Of a stretch of DNA of 64,000 nt, positions 7,265 through 14,598 are shown piece by piece; position 1 is the first letter of the stretch, and each line of letters begins with the position of its first letter. The notes below the pieces were generated by a model. The model did no database searches and was not told the origin of the DNA. It worked only from the letters and a program-made list of their open reading frames with translations. The position numbers and the translations under genes were made by a program. Source of the DNA: a virus. The stretch covers positions 23,524-87,523 of the IMG/VR virus record IMGVR_UViG_3300035663_000004; one strand, written 5' to 3'.

Positions 7265-7732
7265 TCATTCGGTTATCCTTTGAACCTTAAAAAAATTCCG
7301 GTGGTACATTAGGTACCTCGTTGCTTCTTCAAGGATGTTAACCGGCCCTTCGCTGCCGTCCTTCAAGTAACACCAACCAAAAAAAGTAGTATCTATTCCC
7401 ATTTGCCGGGCTGCGTCTGCCCAGCTTTGCGGTATCGCGGTATCTATTTCGGCGTCGGGGCGCAAAACGGCGTCTGCGACTTCCCGTTTATTTGCCCAGA
7501 TTGAAAAAAGCGCGCGCGAAATATAGGCGGCTGAATCATACGCGGGCGGCCGCATATCAAAAAGTTTTTTCTGCTGCCAAGGCAAAAAAAGCGCATCGGC
7601 GGCGGCGCGTAATTGTGCGCTGGGTTGAAGCTCTTCCTGCATTGTGAAGCCGTCAAACGTGAAAAAATTCCGTTTTTTTGCTCTATTCGAGTCAAAAAAA
7701 TACTTTTTTTCCTCAAAAAATAGACTTTCCAT
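7265..7732 (-). CDS. Hypothetical protein (155 aa)
   Basis: No family was recognised. From residue 31 on (MQEELQPSAQLRAAADALF) the protein is soluble and mixed helical, with WADAARQMGIDTTFFGWCYL and a C-terminal ATRYLMYHRNFFK. The first 30 residues are Lys/Phe-rich. The ATG at 7732 is kept because it carries the same AAATTTTTTCAA leader as neighbouring genes, but Met31 (at 7642) is a real alternative start. Confidence 0.5.
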   Translation of the reverse strand: MESLFFEEKKYFFDSNRAKKRNFFTFDGFTMQEELQPSAQLRAAADALFLPWQQKKLFDMRPPAYDSAAYISRALFSIWANKREVADAVLRPDAEIDTAIPQSWADAARQMGIDTTFFGWCYLKDGSEGPVNILEEATRYLMYHRNFFKVQRITE

Positions 7733-7743
7733 GTTGAAAAAAT

Positions 7744-8181
7744 TTAATTTTTAAATATAAAAAAATATTGTCCCTCGTATGGTTGCTCTCTTTCGTGTCC
7801 GTCATAACTGGCAAGCTGCGGCCCGCGGCCGTCGTATCTCAATACATCATCTATCCATCTGTCCAAATCAAAATATGGTAACAAGTCTTTCGATATTTCG
7901 TGCGCATAGCACTCGAAAAAAATATTTTCTACGCGGGCGCGGGCTGCTTCGTCTGCTTCCGCGTCTGTAAGGACCAAGTACTCGTATCTGCCTATTGTGT
8001 AGGTGTCGCCGTCTCGCGTCTCTTCAATGTCTTGCAATGTTTGGGCGTCTTCTTCCGATATTTCGCCGTTTTCGTCTGGCTCTGCAATGATTTCAAGGTG
8101 TAGCGCAAGCGCTACGACCTTTGCGGCGTATTCATATACTGAAACGCGCGTTTCGTTGTCGTGGTCGTGGTCGTTGTGCAT
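7744..8181 (-). CDS. Acidic accessory protein (145 aa)
   Basis: The N-terminus is His/Asp-rich (HNDHDHDNE), which might bind metal. A helical region, a GDTYTIGRYEYLVLTDAEAD strand-helix unit and a C-terminal FDLDRWIDDVLRYDGRG motif follow. The last motif is one I associate with unnamed accessory proteins of other phages. No enzymatic motif is visible. It is part of the leftward operon from 9077 with the AATTTTTTTTCAA leader. Confidence 0.55.
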   Translation of the reverse strand: MHNDHDHDNETRVSVYEYAAKVVALALHLEIIAEPDENGEISEEDAQTLQDIEETRDGDTYTIGRYEYLVLTDAEADEAARARVENIFFECYAHEISKDLLPYFDLDRWIDDVLRYDGRGPQLASYDGHEREQPYEGQYFFIFKN

Positions 8182-8212
8182 TTGAAAAAAAATTGTGAAG
8201 TGAAAAAATAAG

Positions 8213-8626
8213 TTATGGGTGTGCCTTAATGATTTTAAAATTTGCGGTCGGCATTAGCAGCGCTGCAGCCTCCTGCACCGTGTCGGGCTGGTCGTTGCCT
8301 TGGTTGTCGCGGTGAAACTTCTCTAACTGGTCGGCGCTGACTCCCTGCGCGCTTAGCGCTTCTGATAGCGCGGTAATTAGTGCGTCCTGCCTGCGGTCGT
8401 ATCCGTATCCGCCGGCGCGGGCGCCTCCTTCGCTCCATCGTTTAGGATAGTCGGCGGTTGGGTTGTAAATCCATACGCAACACGACGCGCGCGCGTCGGT
8501 TTCATAGAAACGGGCCGTTATGACCTCGCAAATTTGCGGGCCGTCTTCTGTATTGATGATGGTTAGTACTGAAATTTGCGCGCTGAAGTGTTTTGCGCGG
8601 CGGTTCGATATTATACTATGGTACAT
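8213..8626 (-). CDS. Accessory protein with GGARAGGYGYDR motif (137 aa)
   Basis: Beta-rich N-terminal half (AQISVLTIINTEDGPQICEV, ARFYETDARASCCVWIYN), then the Gly-rich motif GGARAGGYGYDRRQDAL followed by helices. A similar glycine-tyrosine motif recurs in small phage proteins, but I cannot name the family. It precedes the acidic protein at 7744 in the same operon, as such genes often travel together. Confidence 0.55.
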   Translation of the reverse strand: MYHSIISNRRAKHFSAQISVLTIINTEDGPQICEVITARFYETDARASCCVWIYNPTADYPKRWSEGGARAGGYGYDRRQDALITALSEALSAQGVSADQLEKFHRDNQGNDQPDTVQEAAALLMPTANFKIIKAHP

Positions 8627-8654
8627 GGTATTTGTTTTTAAAGTTTAAAAAAAA

Positions 8655-8855
8655 TTATATACCGTCTTCGCTTGCCATTATTCCGATAATAGCGCCAACA
8701 AGCGCAAACGCTGCATGGTAAAGCGTCCAAAGTACCCACAAAAGAATGTTTAACCTTTCGGGGCAGTAAGCGCTTCCGGCTGTTGCTGCGGCCAAAAATC
8801 CAGCGCCAACAAGCAAAGAAAAAACAATACTTAACACAATAATCAAATAACGCAT
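8655..8855 (-). CDS. Small two-helix membrane protein (66 aa)
   Basis: Residues about 3-27 and 38-60 are hydrophobic helices separated by SAYCPERLN, so the protein should be a helical hairpin in the inner membrane with a short acidic tail. It could be an early membrane-modifying or exclusion protein; its distance from any lysin gene argues against a classical holin. It lies between a small lipoprotein gene and soluble accessory genes. Confidence 0.6.
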   Translation of the reverse strand: MRYLIIVLSIVFSLLVGAGFLAAATAGSAYCPERLNILLWVLWTLYHAAFALVGAIIGIMASEDGI

Positions 8856-8948
8856 AATTTTAATATTTTAAATTGAAAAAATTTAGCCTGCCTCGTCAGG
8901 TGCGGGGGGCAAGTTCCGCACTACGCCGCGGGGTCGCGGCGTTTCGGC

Positions 8949-9077
8949 TTATCGGGCTATCCGAGTCCCGCAGCCTTCGCCGACTTTGCCGATGCCGTGG
9001 GAAGTTGCGCAGGATTGCAGGCAGATGGCACCGAAAATAAGCGCGAAAACAAAAGTAACAAAAGTAGATTTTTTCAT
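8949..9077 (-). CDS. Small lipoprotein (42 aa), first gene of accessory operon
   Basis: The ATG at 9077 opens a 42-residue protein: a KKS start, a hydrophobic stretch and a lipobox-like LQSC at about 20-23, then 19 mostly polar residues. This is the pattern of a tiny exported lipoprotein. It is the first reading frame downstream of the strong TATCTTTG promoter at 9118, 40 nt before the ATG. Small phage lipoproteins can block superinfection or serve in lysis; neither is shown here. Confidence 0.6.
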   Translation of the reverse strand: MKKSTFVTFVFALIFGAICLQSCATSHGIGKVGEGCGTRIAR

Positions 9078-9117
9078 GGCGTAAAAATAAATTTAACTGT
9101 TAAATAAAATGATAGCA

Positions 9118-9125
9118 CAAAGATA
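9118..9125 (-). promoter_or_regulatory. Promoter -7 box TATCTTTG
   Basis: On the minus strand TATCTTTG matches TAnnTTTG exactly, with CTTGACA about 20 bp upstream in the -33 position. It should drive the long leftward operon 9077-5521. Confidence 0.75.
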
Positions 9126-9161
9126 AGGGCGCTTTTTGCATCTGTCAAGTATTTTTTCCCT

Positions 9162-9178
9162 GTTAACATTTCATTAAC
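9162..9178. promoter_or_regulatory. Operator-like site GTTAAC-N5-ATTAAC
   Basis: Second copy of the site at 3917-3933, with one base changed in one half and the same flanking CCTG and AACAAA. It lies 37 bp upstream of the TATCTTTG box. Confidence 0.5.
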
Positions 9179-9179
9179 A

Positions 9180-9657
9180 AATAGGAATATAGTAATAATA
9201 GGAACGCGCGCGCGCGTATGTGTGTGCGGGCTGCGCTGTCCTTCTCCCTACCTTTGCCCCTACCTTTCTCCTTACCTGAATTACGGGCAGCGCGTGGAGT
9301 ATTGCGCGCGCTGGTCGCGTTCGCTGCGCCGGTGCCGTCCGTCTGTGCGCGCGTCTGCTGCTGCTGCTATCTTTTGGCCTACTCTTTTCCCTTGTTTCTT
9401 TTTGCGCGGTTATTTAATGCGCTGGGCTGCAATACATTACGCGCGTTTGTTGAATGTATGCGTATTAATGCAAGTTTGTTTTGCGCCTCCATTTAAGCGA
9501 TTCCGGCCGAGCTTGCGCACGAATCGCGCGCGCCGGATATATAGGAAACGCGCGCCCGGGGTGGTTTGCGATTTCGATTTCGGAACGCCGCCGACCGCCC
9601 CACCACCTATACATCAACCGGCAGCGTGTATCCTAATTAAAAAAAACAAGAAAAAAA
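9180..9657. other. Divergent intergenic region without a convincing gene
   Basis: About 480 bp between the leftward operon and the chaperonin operon. It holds an alternating GCGCGCGCGCG run followed by TATGTGTGTG (about 9202-9225), a CCTACCTTTGCCCCTACCTTT tandem element near 9247-9268, and mostly cytosine-rich or repetitive sequence. Open frames of up to 149 codons exist but their composition (Cys, Arg, Leu and Pro runs) is not protein-like. Confidence 0.45.
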
Positions 9658-9689
9658 TTTGCTATCAATAATAATCGCCTGTATCTTTG
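9658..9689 (+). promoter_or_regulatory. Full Bacteroidota promoter for the chaperonin operon
   Basis: TTTG at 9658-9661, a 20-bp spacer and TATCTTTG at 9682-9689 match the Bacteroidota primary-sigma consensus. The first ATG is 29 nt downstream at 9719. Confidence 0.8.
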
Positions 9690-9718
9690 CCACACATTTT
9701 TTAACTAAAAACAAAACT

Positions 9719-9829
9719 ATGCAGCAACAACAACGCTATCGAACTCCAATCCTGCCATGGATTCTACTGCTCACTTCCGCCTTGGCTTTGGCCTGTTTCT
9801 TTGTCGAGGCAAAATCGTTAACAATCTAA
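9719..9829 (+). CDS. Small membrane protein (36 aa)
   Basis: A 36-codon frame opens 29 nt after the promoter. It has a short QQQQRYRT start and one hydrophobic helix (ILPWILLLTSALALACFFV), then EAKS. It is a predicted single-pass membrane or signal-peptide-like peptide at the head of the chaperonin operon. The gene is judged real because it is in the right place and has a natural membrane-helix composition. Confidence 0.45.
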   Translation: MQQQQRYRTPILPWILLLTSALALACFFVEAKSLTI

Positions 9830-9842
9830 AAAACAATCGACA

Positions 9843-10217
9843 ATGTTTACAGAAAAAGACCTTGTTGCTTTTGGAAACTATGTTGTTTCCGACCAGTTCA
9901 TTTTTGACTCCGCCTTTGCGTTCGGCTTCGGCCTGTCCAACATGGACAACATCACGGACGAAGACTTGTCGCTATTCCATTCCAACCATGACCGCCTGCT
10001 GGAGGCTGAAGTTGTCGGGTCATACACCAAAACTCAAATGGTGTCTTTTGCCCGCTATATGCGCAGCGATGAACGCGCTCAGCGGATCATGGATTTGATT
10101 ACTGACCCGGAAACTTTTGAACTAAATGAGGACGAATTGATGAGCGGCTATCTGATTGCGATGCGACAGGTAAGTGATGCCGACATTGAAAACTGGAAAC
10201 TGTTGGCGTATGCTTAA
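9843..10217 (+). CDS. Hypothetical protein (124 aa) of the chaperonin operon
   Basis: A soluble acidic, mostly helical protein (FTEKDLVAFGNYVVSDQF; DEDLSLFHSNHDRLLEAEV; KTQMVSFARYMRSDERAQRIMDL). No family recognised. It overlaps the next gene by 8 bp, so translation of the operon is coupled. It could be a chaperonin-associated factor, but only position supports that. Confidence 0.55.
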   Translation: MFTEKDLVAFGNYVVSDQFIFDSAFAFGFGLSNMDNITDEDLSLFHSNHDRLLEAEVVGSYTKTQMVSFARYMRSDERAQRIMDLITDPETFELNEDELMSGYLIAMRQVSDADIENWKLLAYA

Positions 10218-10563
10218 TTGGAAGTTTTTGGCCTTTCAGGCGGTTGCGTGTTTTTTTTACCACGTTTCGCTGGAAATGTACGAATTTGACGCTCGGACGT
10301 TTGCCTGGATATTCATGTTGGTTTTCGATATGCTTTTATTTCCGCTCCCGCTGGTCGTTCTTTTGTCGTACATGGTTTTACAAGGTCAATCTATTTCGGG
10401 CTGGAGTCGTTTGGTTCACGCGCTTTATGCGGCCAACGTTTTGTCTGTACTATGGCGTTACCAATCTGAAGTATTAAACCCTTTGGTTGTATTTGCTATC
10501 ATTATTTTTTTAACAACTTATACAATTTTACTACGTTATGGGTTACTACCCTCAGTCAGATAA
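10210..10563 (+). CDS. Four-helix membrane protein (117 aa)
   Basis: The ATG at 10210 overlaps the stop of the previous gene. The product has about four hydrophobic segments (FLAFQAVACFFYHV; FAWIFMLVFDMLLFPLPLVVLL; LVHALYAANVLSVLW; PLVVFAIIIFLTTYTILL) and few charges, so it is a polytopic inner-membrane protein. Its end overlaps the GroEL-like gene by 26 bp. A membrane protein so closely coupled to a chaperonin is unusual; no family was recognised. Confidence 0.6.
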   Translation: MLNWKFLAFQAVACFFYHVSLEMYEFDARTFAWIFMLVFDMLLFPLPLVVLLSYMVLQGQSISGWSRLVHALYAANVLSVLWRYQSEVLNPLVVFAIIIFLTTYTILLRYGLLPSVR

Positions 10564-12130
10564 GACAAAGTTTTGTCAAGGCGTTGAAATGATGCTCCGT
10601 GTTGTTGGTTCAACGATGGGGCCGGGCGGGAATCCGGTTCTTGAATGCGCCGGGCTGGATGCTTCGTATCGTCGCCTCATCCGGGACGGCAAAGAAACGC
10701 TGAAACTGATTCAGCCGAACGACCCGGAAATGTATGAGCCTATTGCCCGAATGAAAGATGTCGCGGAGGCTGTCGTCCGGCGTGCTGGCGACGCCACAAG
10801 TACGGCTACGATCATTTTGGGCAGCGCTTTTCTTCATATCGAAAAGGCTATTAAGGATCACCCGGAACTGAACCGGAGCCGTATTGCCTTTCACGTTCGG
10901 CAGGCTTCAAAGATTGCTTTGGCTGAACTTGAAAAGCGCAAATTGCAGGTTACTACAAGTCAGGACTTGGAGAACGTTGCAACGATTTGCGCGGCCGGGG
11001 ATCGTGAAATCGGGTCTGTTATCGGTTCGATGATTGAAAAGATTGGTGCGGACGGGACTGTCAAGGTTGAATACCACGACAAACCGGGTGTTGAGGCGGT
11101 AATTGTTCCGGGCTACAAGTTCCAGGGCGGTGTGTACGGCATTGACCAATACAATGGTCGGCGCGGCCTCGAATTGGACAACCCTCGTGTTGTCGTTGTC
11201 GGCGACGAAACGGGTTTGGTGGATTACAAGATGGATGTTGCCCCTATTTTGGCGGAAGCGCAAAAGTTTGGCGACAACCGTCCGCTGGTGGTATTCGTGT
11301 TGTCTGCCGAAGGGTCTGCCCGCGCTACGTTGCTTCGTCCTTTTGTAAATGGTGCGGATGGCAACACGTTCCGTGCGCCTGTTTGGCTGGTTCGCATTGG
11401 TGCTGGCGGTGTAAATACCTGCGCGGACATTAGTGCTGTTACCGGGGCAACCTTGTTTGGCAAGTTGAACGGCAAAATGATTTCCAAGATCAAGGATTCG
11501 GACTTTGGCGAAGCGGCTTCGATTGTTGCTACTACGGAATCCGTAACGATTGTTTCTTCGGACGATCAAAAGGCGTCTGTAAAGGATTATGTGAAGCGGT
11601 TGGAGGCTTCGATTGCCGAACATCCGGAGCTGGAGGAAAAAACGCGCGAACGCATTGCTGCGGTAACGGGGGGTGTTGGATTGATTCGCGTTCCGGCTTC
11701 TACGCAATCTTCCGGCTTCTACTATCAGGAGGTTGTTGACGACGCTTGGCGGGCTACGCGGGCGGCTATCAACGGCGGTGTTTTGCCTGGCGGCGGGGCT
11801 GCGTTATCAGGTGTTGCTGAAAATCTATTCTCGATTCATGCAACGGCTTGGTCGGAGGAGGCATTGGTGTACGATGCCATTGGTCATGCCTTTTACGGTG
11901 TATTGAAGACGGTGTGTAACAATGCCGGATTTGAAGTTGACTGGGGTAATATTGAATTTGGTTATGGTAAGACTTACGACATTGTTTCCGGTGAAATGAA
12001 TGTAAGCTCGCTTGAGTGCGGGGTAATTGATTCTGCTCCTGCGATTATGGCTGCTGTTGAATTGGCTTTGGCTGAACTTGCTTTGTGGGTCAATTCGGAG
12101 TATTTGTTGGTTCAAAAATTTGAGCAATGA
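10538..12130 (+). CDS. groEL: Phage-encoded GroEL-like chaperonin
   Basis: This 530-residue protein aligns with group I chaperonins along its length. The TMGPGG loop (26-31) matches TLGPKG, and the ATPase aspartates are kept: Asp50 in IRDGKET, Asp85 in AGDATSTAT, where GroEL has GDGTTTAT, and Asp402 in VVDDAWRATRAA. GVLPGGGAAL (414-423) matches the nucleotide-binding VAGGGVAL. Intermediate and apical regions are divergent, and the C-terminal GGM repeat tail is missing. It should form an ATP-driven folding ring; phage GroELs are known to help fold virion proteins. The gene is followed by groES with a 4-bp ATGA overlap. Likely clients are the capsid and the very large fibres encoded downstream, by inference. 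Confidence 0.95.
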   Translation: MGYYPQSDKTKFCQGVEMMLRVVGSTMGPGGNPVLECAGLDASYRRLIRDGKETLKLIQPNDPEMYEPIARMKDVAEAVVRRAGDATSTATIILGSAFLHIEKAIKDHPELNRSRIAFHVRQASKIALAELEKRKLQVTTSQDLENVATICAAGDREIGSVIGSMIEKIGADGTVKVEYHDKPGVEAVIVPGYKFQGGVYGIDQYNGRRGLELDNPRVVVVGDETGLVDYKMDVAPILAEAQKFGDNRPLVVFVLSAEGSARATLLRPFVNGADGNTFRAPVWLVRIGAGGVNTCADISAVTGATLFGKLNGKMISKIKDSDFGEAASIVATTESVTIVSSDDQKASVKDYVKRLEASIAEHPELEEKTRERIAAVTGGVGLIRVPASTQSSGFYYQEVVDDAWRATRAAINGGVLPGGGAALSGVAENLFSIHATAWSEEALVYDAIGHAFYGVLKTVCNNAGFEVDWGNIEFGYGKTYDIVSGEMNVSSLECGVIDSAPAIMAAVELALAELALWVNSEYLLVQKFEQ

Positions 12131-12441
12131 TAATAGTAACTGAAAAGGAGTTCAAGGCCATGCAGCCCGGACTAAACCGGGTATTGGTTATTCCGGACGT
12201 TGACGATCACGTTGACGCCGCTACGGGCATTCAGATTGCGCGTGACGAAAGCGAGCGCGAACAGGGTGTTATTGTGGCTTCTTCTGATGACGCCGTAAAG
12301 GCCGGGTATAAGGTAGGCGACCATATTGTGTATGCCAAGACAAGCATGGAGGTTTTTGAGTGCGAGGTTAATTTTGGTGACAGGGTTAATACGCTTCGGC
12401 TTCGTGTTGTTGACTGGCACGATATTGCTTTAAAATATTAG
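12127..12441 (+). CDS. groES: Phage GroES-like co-chaperonin
   Basis: A 104-residue protein with the GroES order: LNRVLVIPDV at 16-25 (cf. LHDRVIVKR), a mobile-loop segment with TGIQIARDES at 33-42 (cf. GGIVL), EQGVIVAS, then YKVGDHIVYAKT (cf. VKVGDIVIFND) and a final VVDWHDIALKY (cf. ESDILAIV). The mobile-loop motif hydrophobic-Gly-Ile-x-Ile that docks on GroEL is retained. Its ATG overlaps the groEL stop, so the ring and lid are translated in a coupled way. Confidence 0.85.
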   Translation: MIIVTEKEFKAMQPGLNRVLVIPDVDDHVDAATGIQIARDESEREQGVIVASSDDAVKAGYKVGDHIVYAKTSMEVFECEVNFGDRVNTLRLRVVDWHDIALKY

Positions 12442-12445
12442 GCTT

Positions 12446-12739
12446 ATGACAAGATTGCAGCAAATTGGTGTTTTATTGATTGCCCTGCATATCGTGTTTA
12501 GTTTCACGGGTGTGTATCGGGCTGTTTCTGCTCCGAGTTACGATGTGTATGTTTACACGGGTAATCAGGGGTATTTGTTCAAGGACGTCCGGGTTGGTTT
12601 TTCCAACTTATGCGTTGTTCCGGACAGTTCCGGTGTTTTGGTTTTGTATTCCGGTGTTGCCGGGAAGGAAATATCTGTGTCGGGTGTAAAGAGTTGTGAT
12701 ATTGTTGCTGTACGAAAACCGCTTTTGTTCCCATGGTAG
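12446..12739 (+). CDS. Exported or membrane-anchored small protein (97 aa)
   Basis: The N-terminus (TRLQQIGVLLIALHIVFSFTG) is a signal peptide or anchor; the rest is a beta-rich domain (YDVYVYTGNQGYLFKDVRVGF, GVLVLYSGVAGKEISV). It starts 4 nt after groES and overlaps the following gene by 7 bp. No family recognised. Its position inside the chaperonin operon is notable because the protein should act outside the cytoplasm. Confidence 0.55.
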   Translation: MTRLQQIGVLLIALHIVFSFTGVYRAVSAPSYDVYVYTGNQGYLFKDVRVGFSNLCVVPDSSGVLVLYSGVAGKEISVSGVKSCDIVAVRKPLLFPW

Positions 12740-13434
12740 GAGATTTGTCTTTATATGTTGAAGTCGCTCCGGTTGGGGACGTTTCTTTTGACAAGGACAC
12801 GGGGGTGTTGGTCAATGATTTTGTGGATGTCCATATTCTGCGTTCCCTGCTTGTCCGTGTTGTTTCCATACCGGGGCGGCTTCCGTATTATCGCCATGAG
12901 GTAGAGGCTGTTGGTTCGATGTACAAAAAGAGCAAGTCTCGGTTTGTGTCGGAATGGTCTCAACGGATGACGCACCGTAGTTGCGAGTACGATGTTCCTG
13001 TTGAGGTGTCTGTTGGGGACTTGGTTTTAATGCAGCACTTACCGAATTTGGAGCAGCCGGAAGGTGTGCGGTATGTTAGGTACGATCAGCTGGTTGCCCG
13101 GCTTATGAAGTTATCCGGGGGGTTGTATCCTTTGAATGGCCACCTGTTGTTGCGAATGCCGGAAGACGAAAAGGGGTATATTGATCCTAAGTATAAGTGG
13201 CGAAATTCTTTGACGCGCGGTGAAGTGATTGCGCAAGGGTGTGCGGTAAGGGGGTACAAGCGTTGGCCTGGGTTTCGGGACAAAGTTTCTGAAAACTGGG
13301 TTGGCAGGACGGTTTATTTCCGGCCTTACAGCGCGGTTAGGATTGAGAATGATACGCACCGGACGATGGATTATTCTTCTCCGTGGCCATATTATCGAAT
13401 TAGCAAGCCGCAAATCTTATCATGGACGGACTAA
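12733..13434 (+). CDS. Putative tandem GroES-like protein (233 aa)
   Basis: The C-terminal half repeats the GroES strand order: YPLNGHLLLRMPEDE (132-146), TRGEVIAQG (161-169), WVGRTVYFRPYSAVRIEN (189-206), YYRISKPQIL (220-229). The N-terminal half has the same spacing in weaker form: LLVRVVSIPG (39-48), YRHEVEAVG (53-61), VEVSVGDLVLMQHL (90-103), YVRYDQLVARL (114-124). Two fused GroES folds would resemble plastid Cpn20 in architecture. With groEL and groES next door, a second lid or adaptor is a reasonable hypothesis. The relation was judged by eye and is not certain. Confidence 0.5.
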   Translation: MVGDLSLYVEVAPVGDVSFDKDTGVLVNDFVDVHILRSLLVRVVSIPGRLPYYRHEVEAVGSMYKKSKSRFVSEWSQRMTHRSCEYDVPVEVSVGDLVLMQHLPNLEQPEGVRYVRYDQLVARLMKLSGGLYPLNGHLLLRMPEDEKGYIDPKYKWRNSLTRGEVIAQGCAVRGYKRWPGFRDKVSENWVGRTVYFRPYSAVRIENDTHRTMDYSSPWPYYRISKPQILSWTD

Positions 13435-14063
13435 CGGGTGTACTGCAATTTGACACGACAAAGATGCGGATTGATCCGCAGGCAAGCGGGATGCTTTGGG
13501 AACGGTATCCGGAACTTGCTATGCGGAAAAACCTTTGCAGTATTGATACGTTTACATTTAGTCAGTTAGATGAGGAGCCTGTTTCTTTGCAGGATTTGAA
13601 TAAAACGATTATCTTTGTGGCGTATTTCTGCGATCCGGGCAGTCCGTTTTTTTCGGAGGTTGTTTTGGATCACCGCATGAAGGTTTGTTTGGATGCGGCT
13701 GGAATTACGGGTAGGTTGAGGACGCTGGTTTTGTCGCGGCATTGGTGGGTTTCGAGGGTTATGACAGAATATTTGAAATTAGTGCATAGCCATGAGTTTG
13801 AGTTGTGGTTGAGTTTGTCAATGGACTATGCGGAAAAAATGGCATATTTGCGGCTACCGCTTACATCTTTTGTTGACAATATGGAAAGCGCAATGAATGC
13901 CCGCGATAAGGTACAGAAAAGCGCTCCGGCGCTGAAGGATGAAATCAAAAAGTTAGAGACAAAGTTGTTCCCGAATGCCTATGTAGTGGATGCGGCTGTG
14001 GAAACAATAACAGCGGACGGTATAGGGGGTTGGGCGGAATACTTTGCGATGGATAAAGAATGA
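13422..14063 (+). CDS. Hypothetical protein (213 aa) at end of chaperonin operon
   Basis: A soluble protein with a YFCDPGSPFFSE segment, Trp-rich LSRHWWVSRVMTEYLKLVHSHEFELW, and a C-terminal coiled-coil-prone helix (MNARDKVQKSAPALKDEIKK). It overlaps the tandem GroES-like gene by 13 bp. No family recognised. It may be a virion or chaperonin-associated protein; position is the only evidence. Confidence 0.5.
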   Translation: MDGLTGVLQFDTTKMRIDPQASGMLWERYPELAMRKNLCSIDTFTFSQLDEEPVSLQDLNKTIIFVAYFCDPGSPFFSEVVLDHRMKVCLDAAGITGRLRTLVLSRHWWVSRVMTEYLKLVHSHEFELWLSLSMDYAEKMAYLRLPLTSFVDNMESAMNARDKVQKSAPALKDEIKKLETKLFPNAYVVDAAVETITADGIGGWAEYFAMDKE

Positions 14064-14089
14064 ATTTTTTAAAAATAAAATCAAGTAGT

Positions 14090-14533
14090 ATGAAATTCAA
14101 AGCACTTCTTTTCTTTTTTGCCTTTTTTTGTGCGGCTTTTGTCTCCGCGCAATCAAACGCATCAAAAGTCGTTCCGTGGGTTCAAAACGGCGACTCTCTT
14201 TCCGAAAACACGACTCTGGCCTATGAGCTTGCCATTGGCGGAACAATTGATAAAACAAAACTGTGGAACTACTCAGTTATTGTTTTTGCCGATTCGATTT
14301 CCGGCGCCAACGCCGGGACGGTTCAACTTCAAATTTCCAACGATCCCGCCGGAACGGCCTCGCCTATTTGGTCTAATTATGGCACGGCTGGAACTATTGA
14401 CGGAACCGCAGATCAGTTTTTTAACTACGAAGGGACGCTCTATGCTCGCCGCCTCCGTGTTTTAATTACCTCTCCTGCCGGAACCCGAAAAACTGCTATT
14501 CGCCTGCGTGGGCTTTTCCGACAAGTTGAATAA
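14090..14533 (+). CDS. Exported structural-type protein with Sec signal peptide (147 aa)
   Basis: The first 22 residues (KFKALLFFFAFFCAAFVSAQ) form a textbook signal peptide with a cleavage site after VSA. The mature part is a beta-rich, Thr/Gly/Ser-rich domain (WNYSVIVFADSISGANAGTV, QFFNYEGTLYARRLRVLIT) like fibre or surface proteins. An upstream in-frame ATG at 14060 overlaps the previous stop but would put ten residues before the signal peptide, so 14090 is preferred. It is the first of a run of signal-peptide-bearing fibre genes. Confidence 0.6.
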   Translation: MKFKALLFFFAFFCAAFVSAQSNASKVVPWVQNGDSLSENTTLAYELAIGGTIDKTKLWNYSVIVFADSISGANAGTVQLQISNDPAGTASPIWSNYGTAGTIDGTADQFFNYEGTLYARRLRVLITSPAGTRKTAIRLRGLFRQVE

Positions 14534-14557
14534 AGAAGTTCTGCTGCATACGTTACC

Positions 14558-14588
14558 GGGCGCACGAAACGGAAGTTATCGTGCGCCC
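14558..14588. other. Intercistronic GC hairpin without T tract
   Basis: GGGCGCACG (14558-14566) pairs with CGTGCGCCC (14580-14588). No T run follows on either side, so it is more likely an mRNA processing or stability element than a simple terminator. Confidence 0.55.
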
Positions 14589-14598
14589 ACCTTTAAGA

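Noticed and set aside
9222-9671. 149-codon rightward open frame upstream of the chaperonin operon
   Set aside because: Composition is not protein-like (runs of Cys, Arg, Pro, Leu), it overlaps the -33 element of the promoter at 9658, and an equally long frame overlaps it.
10907-11707. 266-codon leftward frame opposite groEL
   Set aside because: A shadow of the groEL reading frame; Arg/Asn-rich composition, while groEL is unambiguous.
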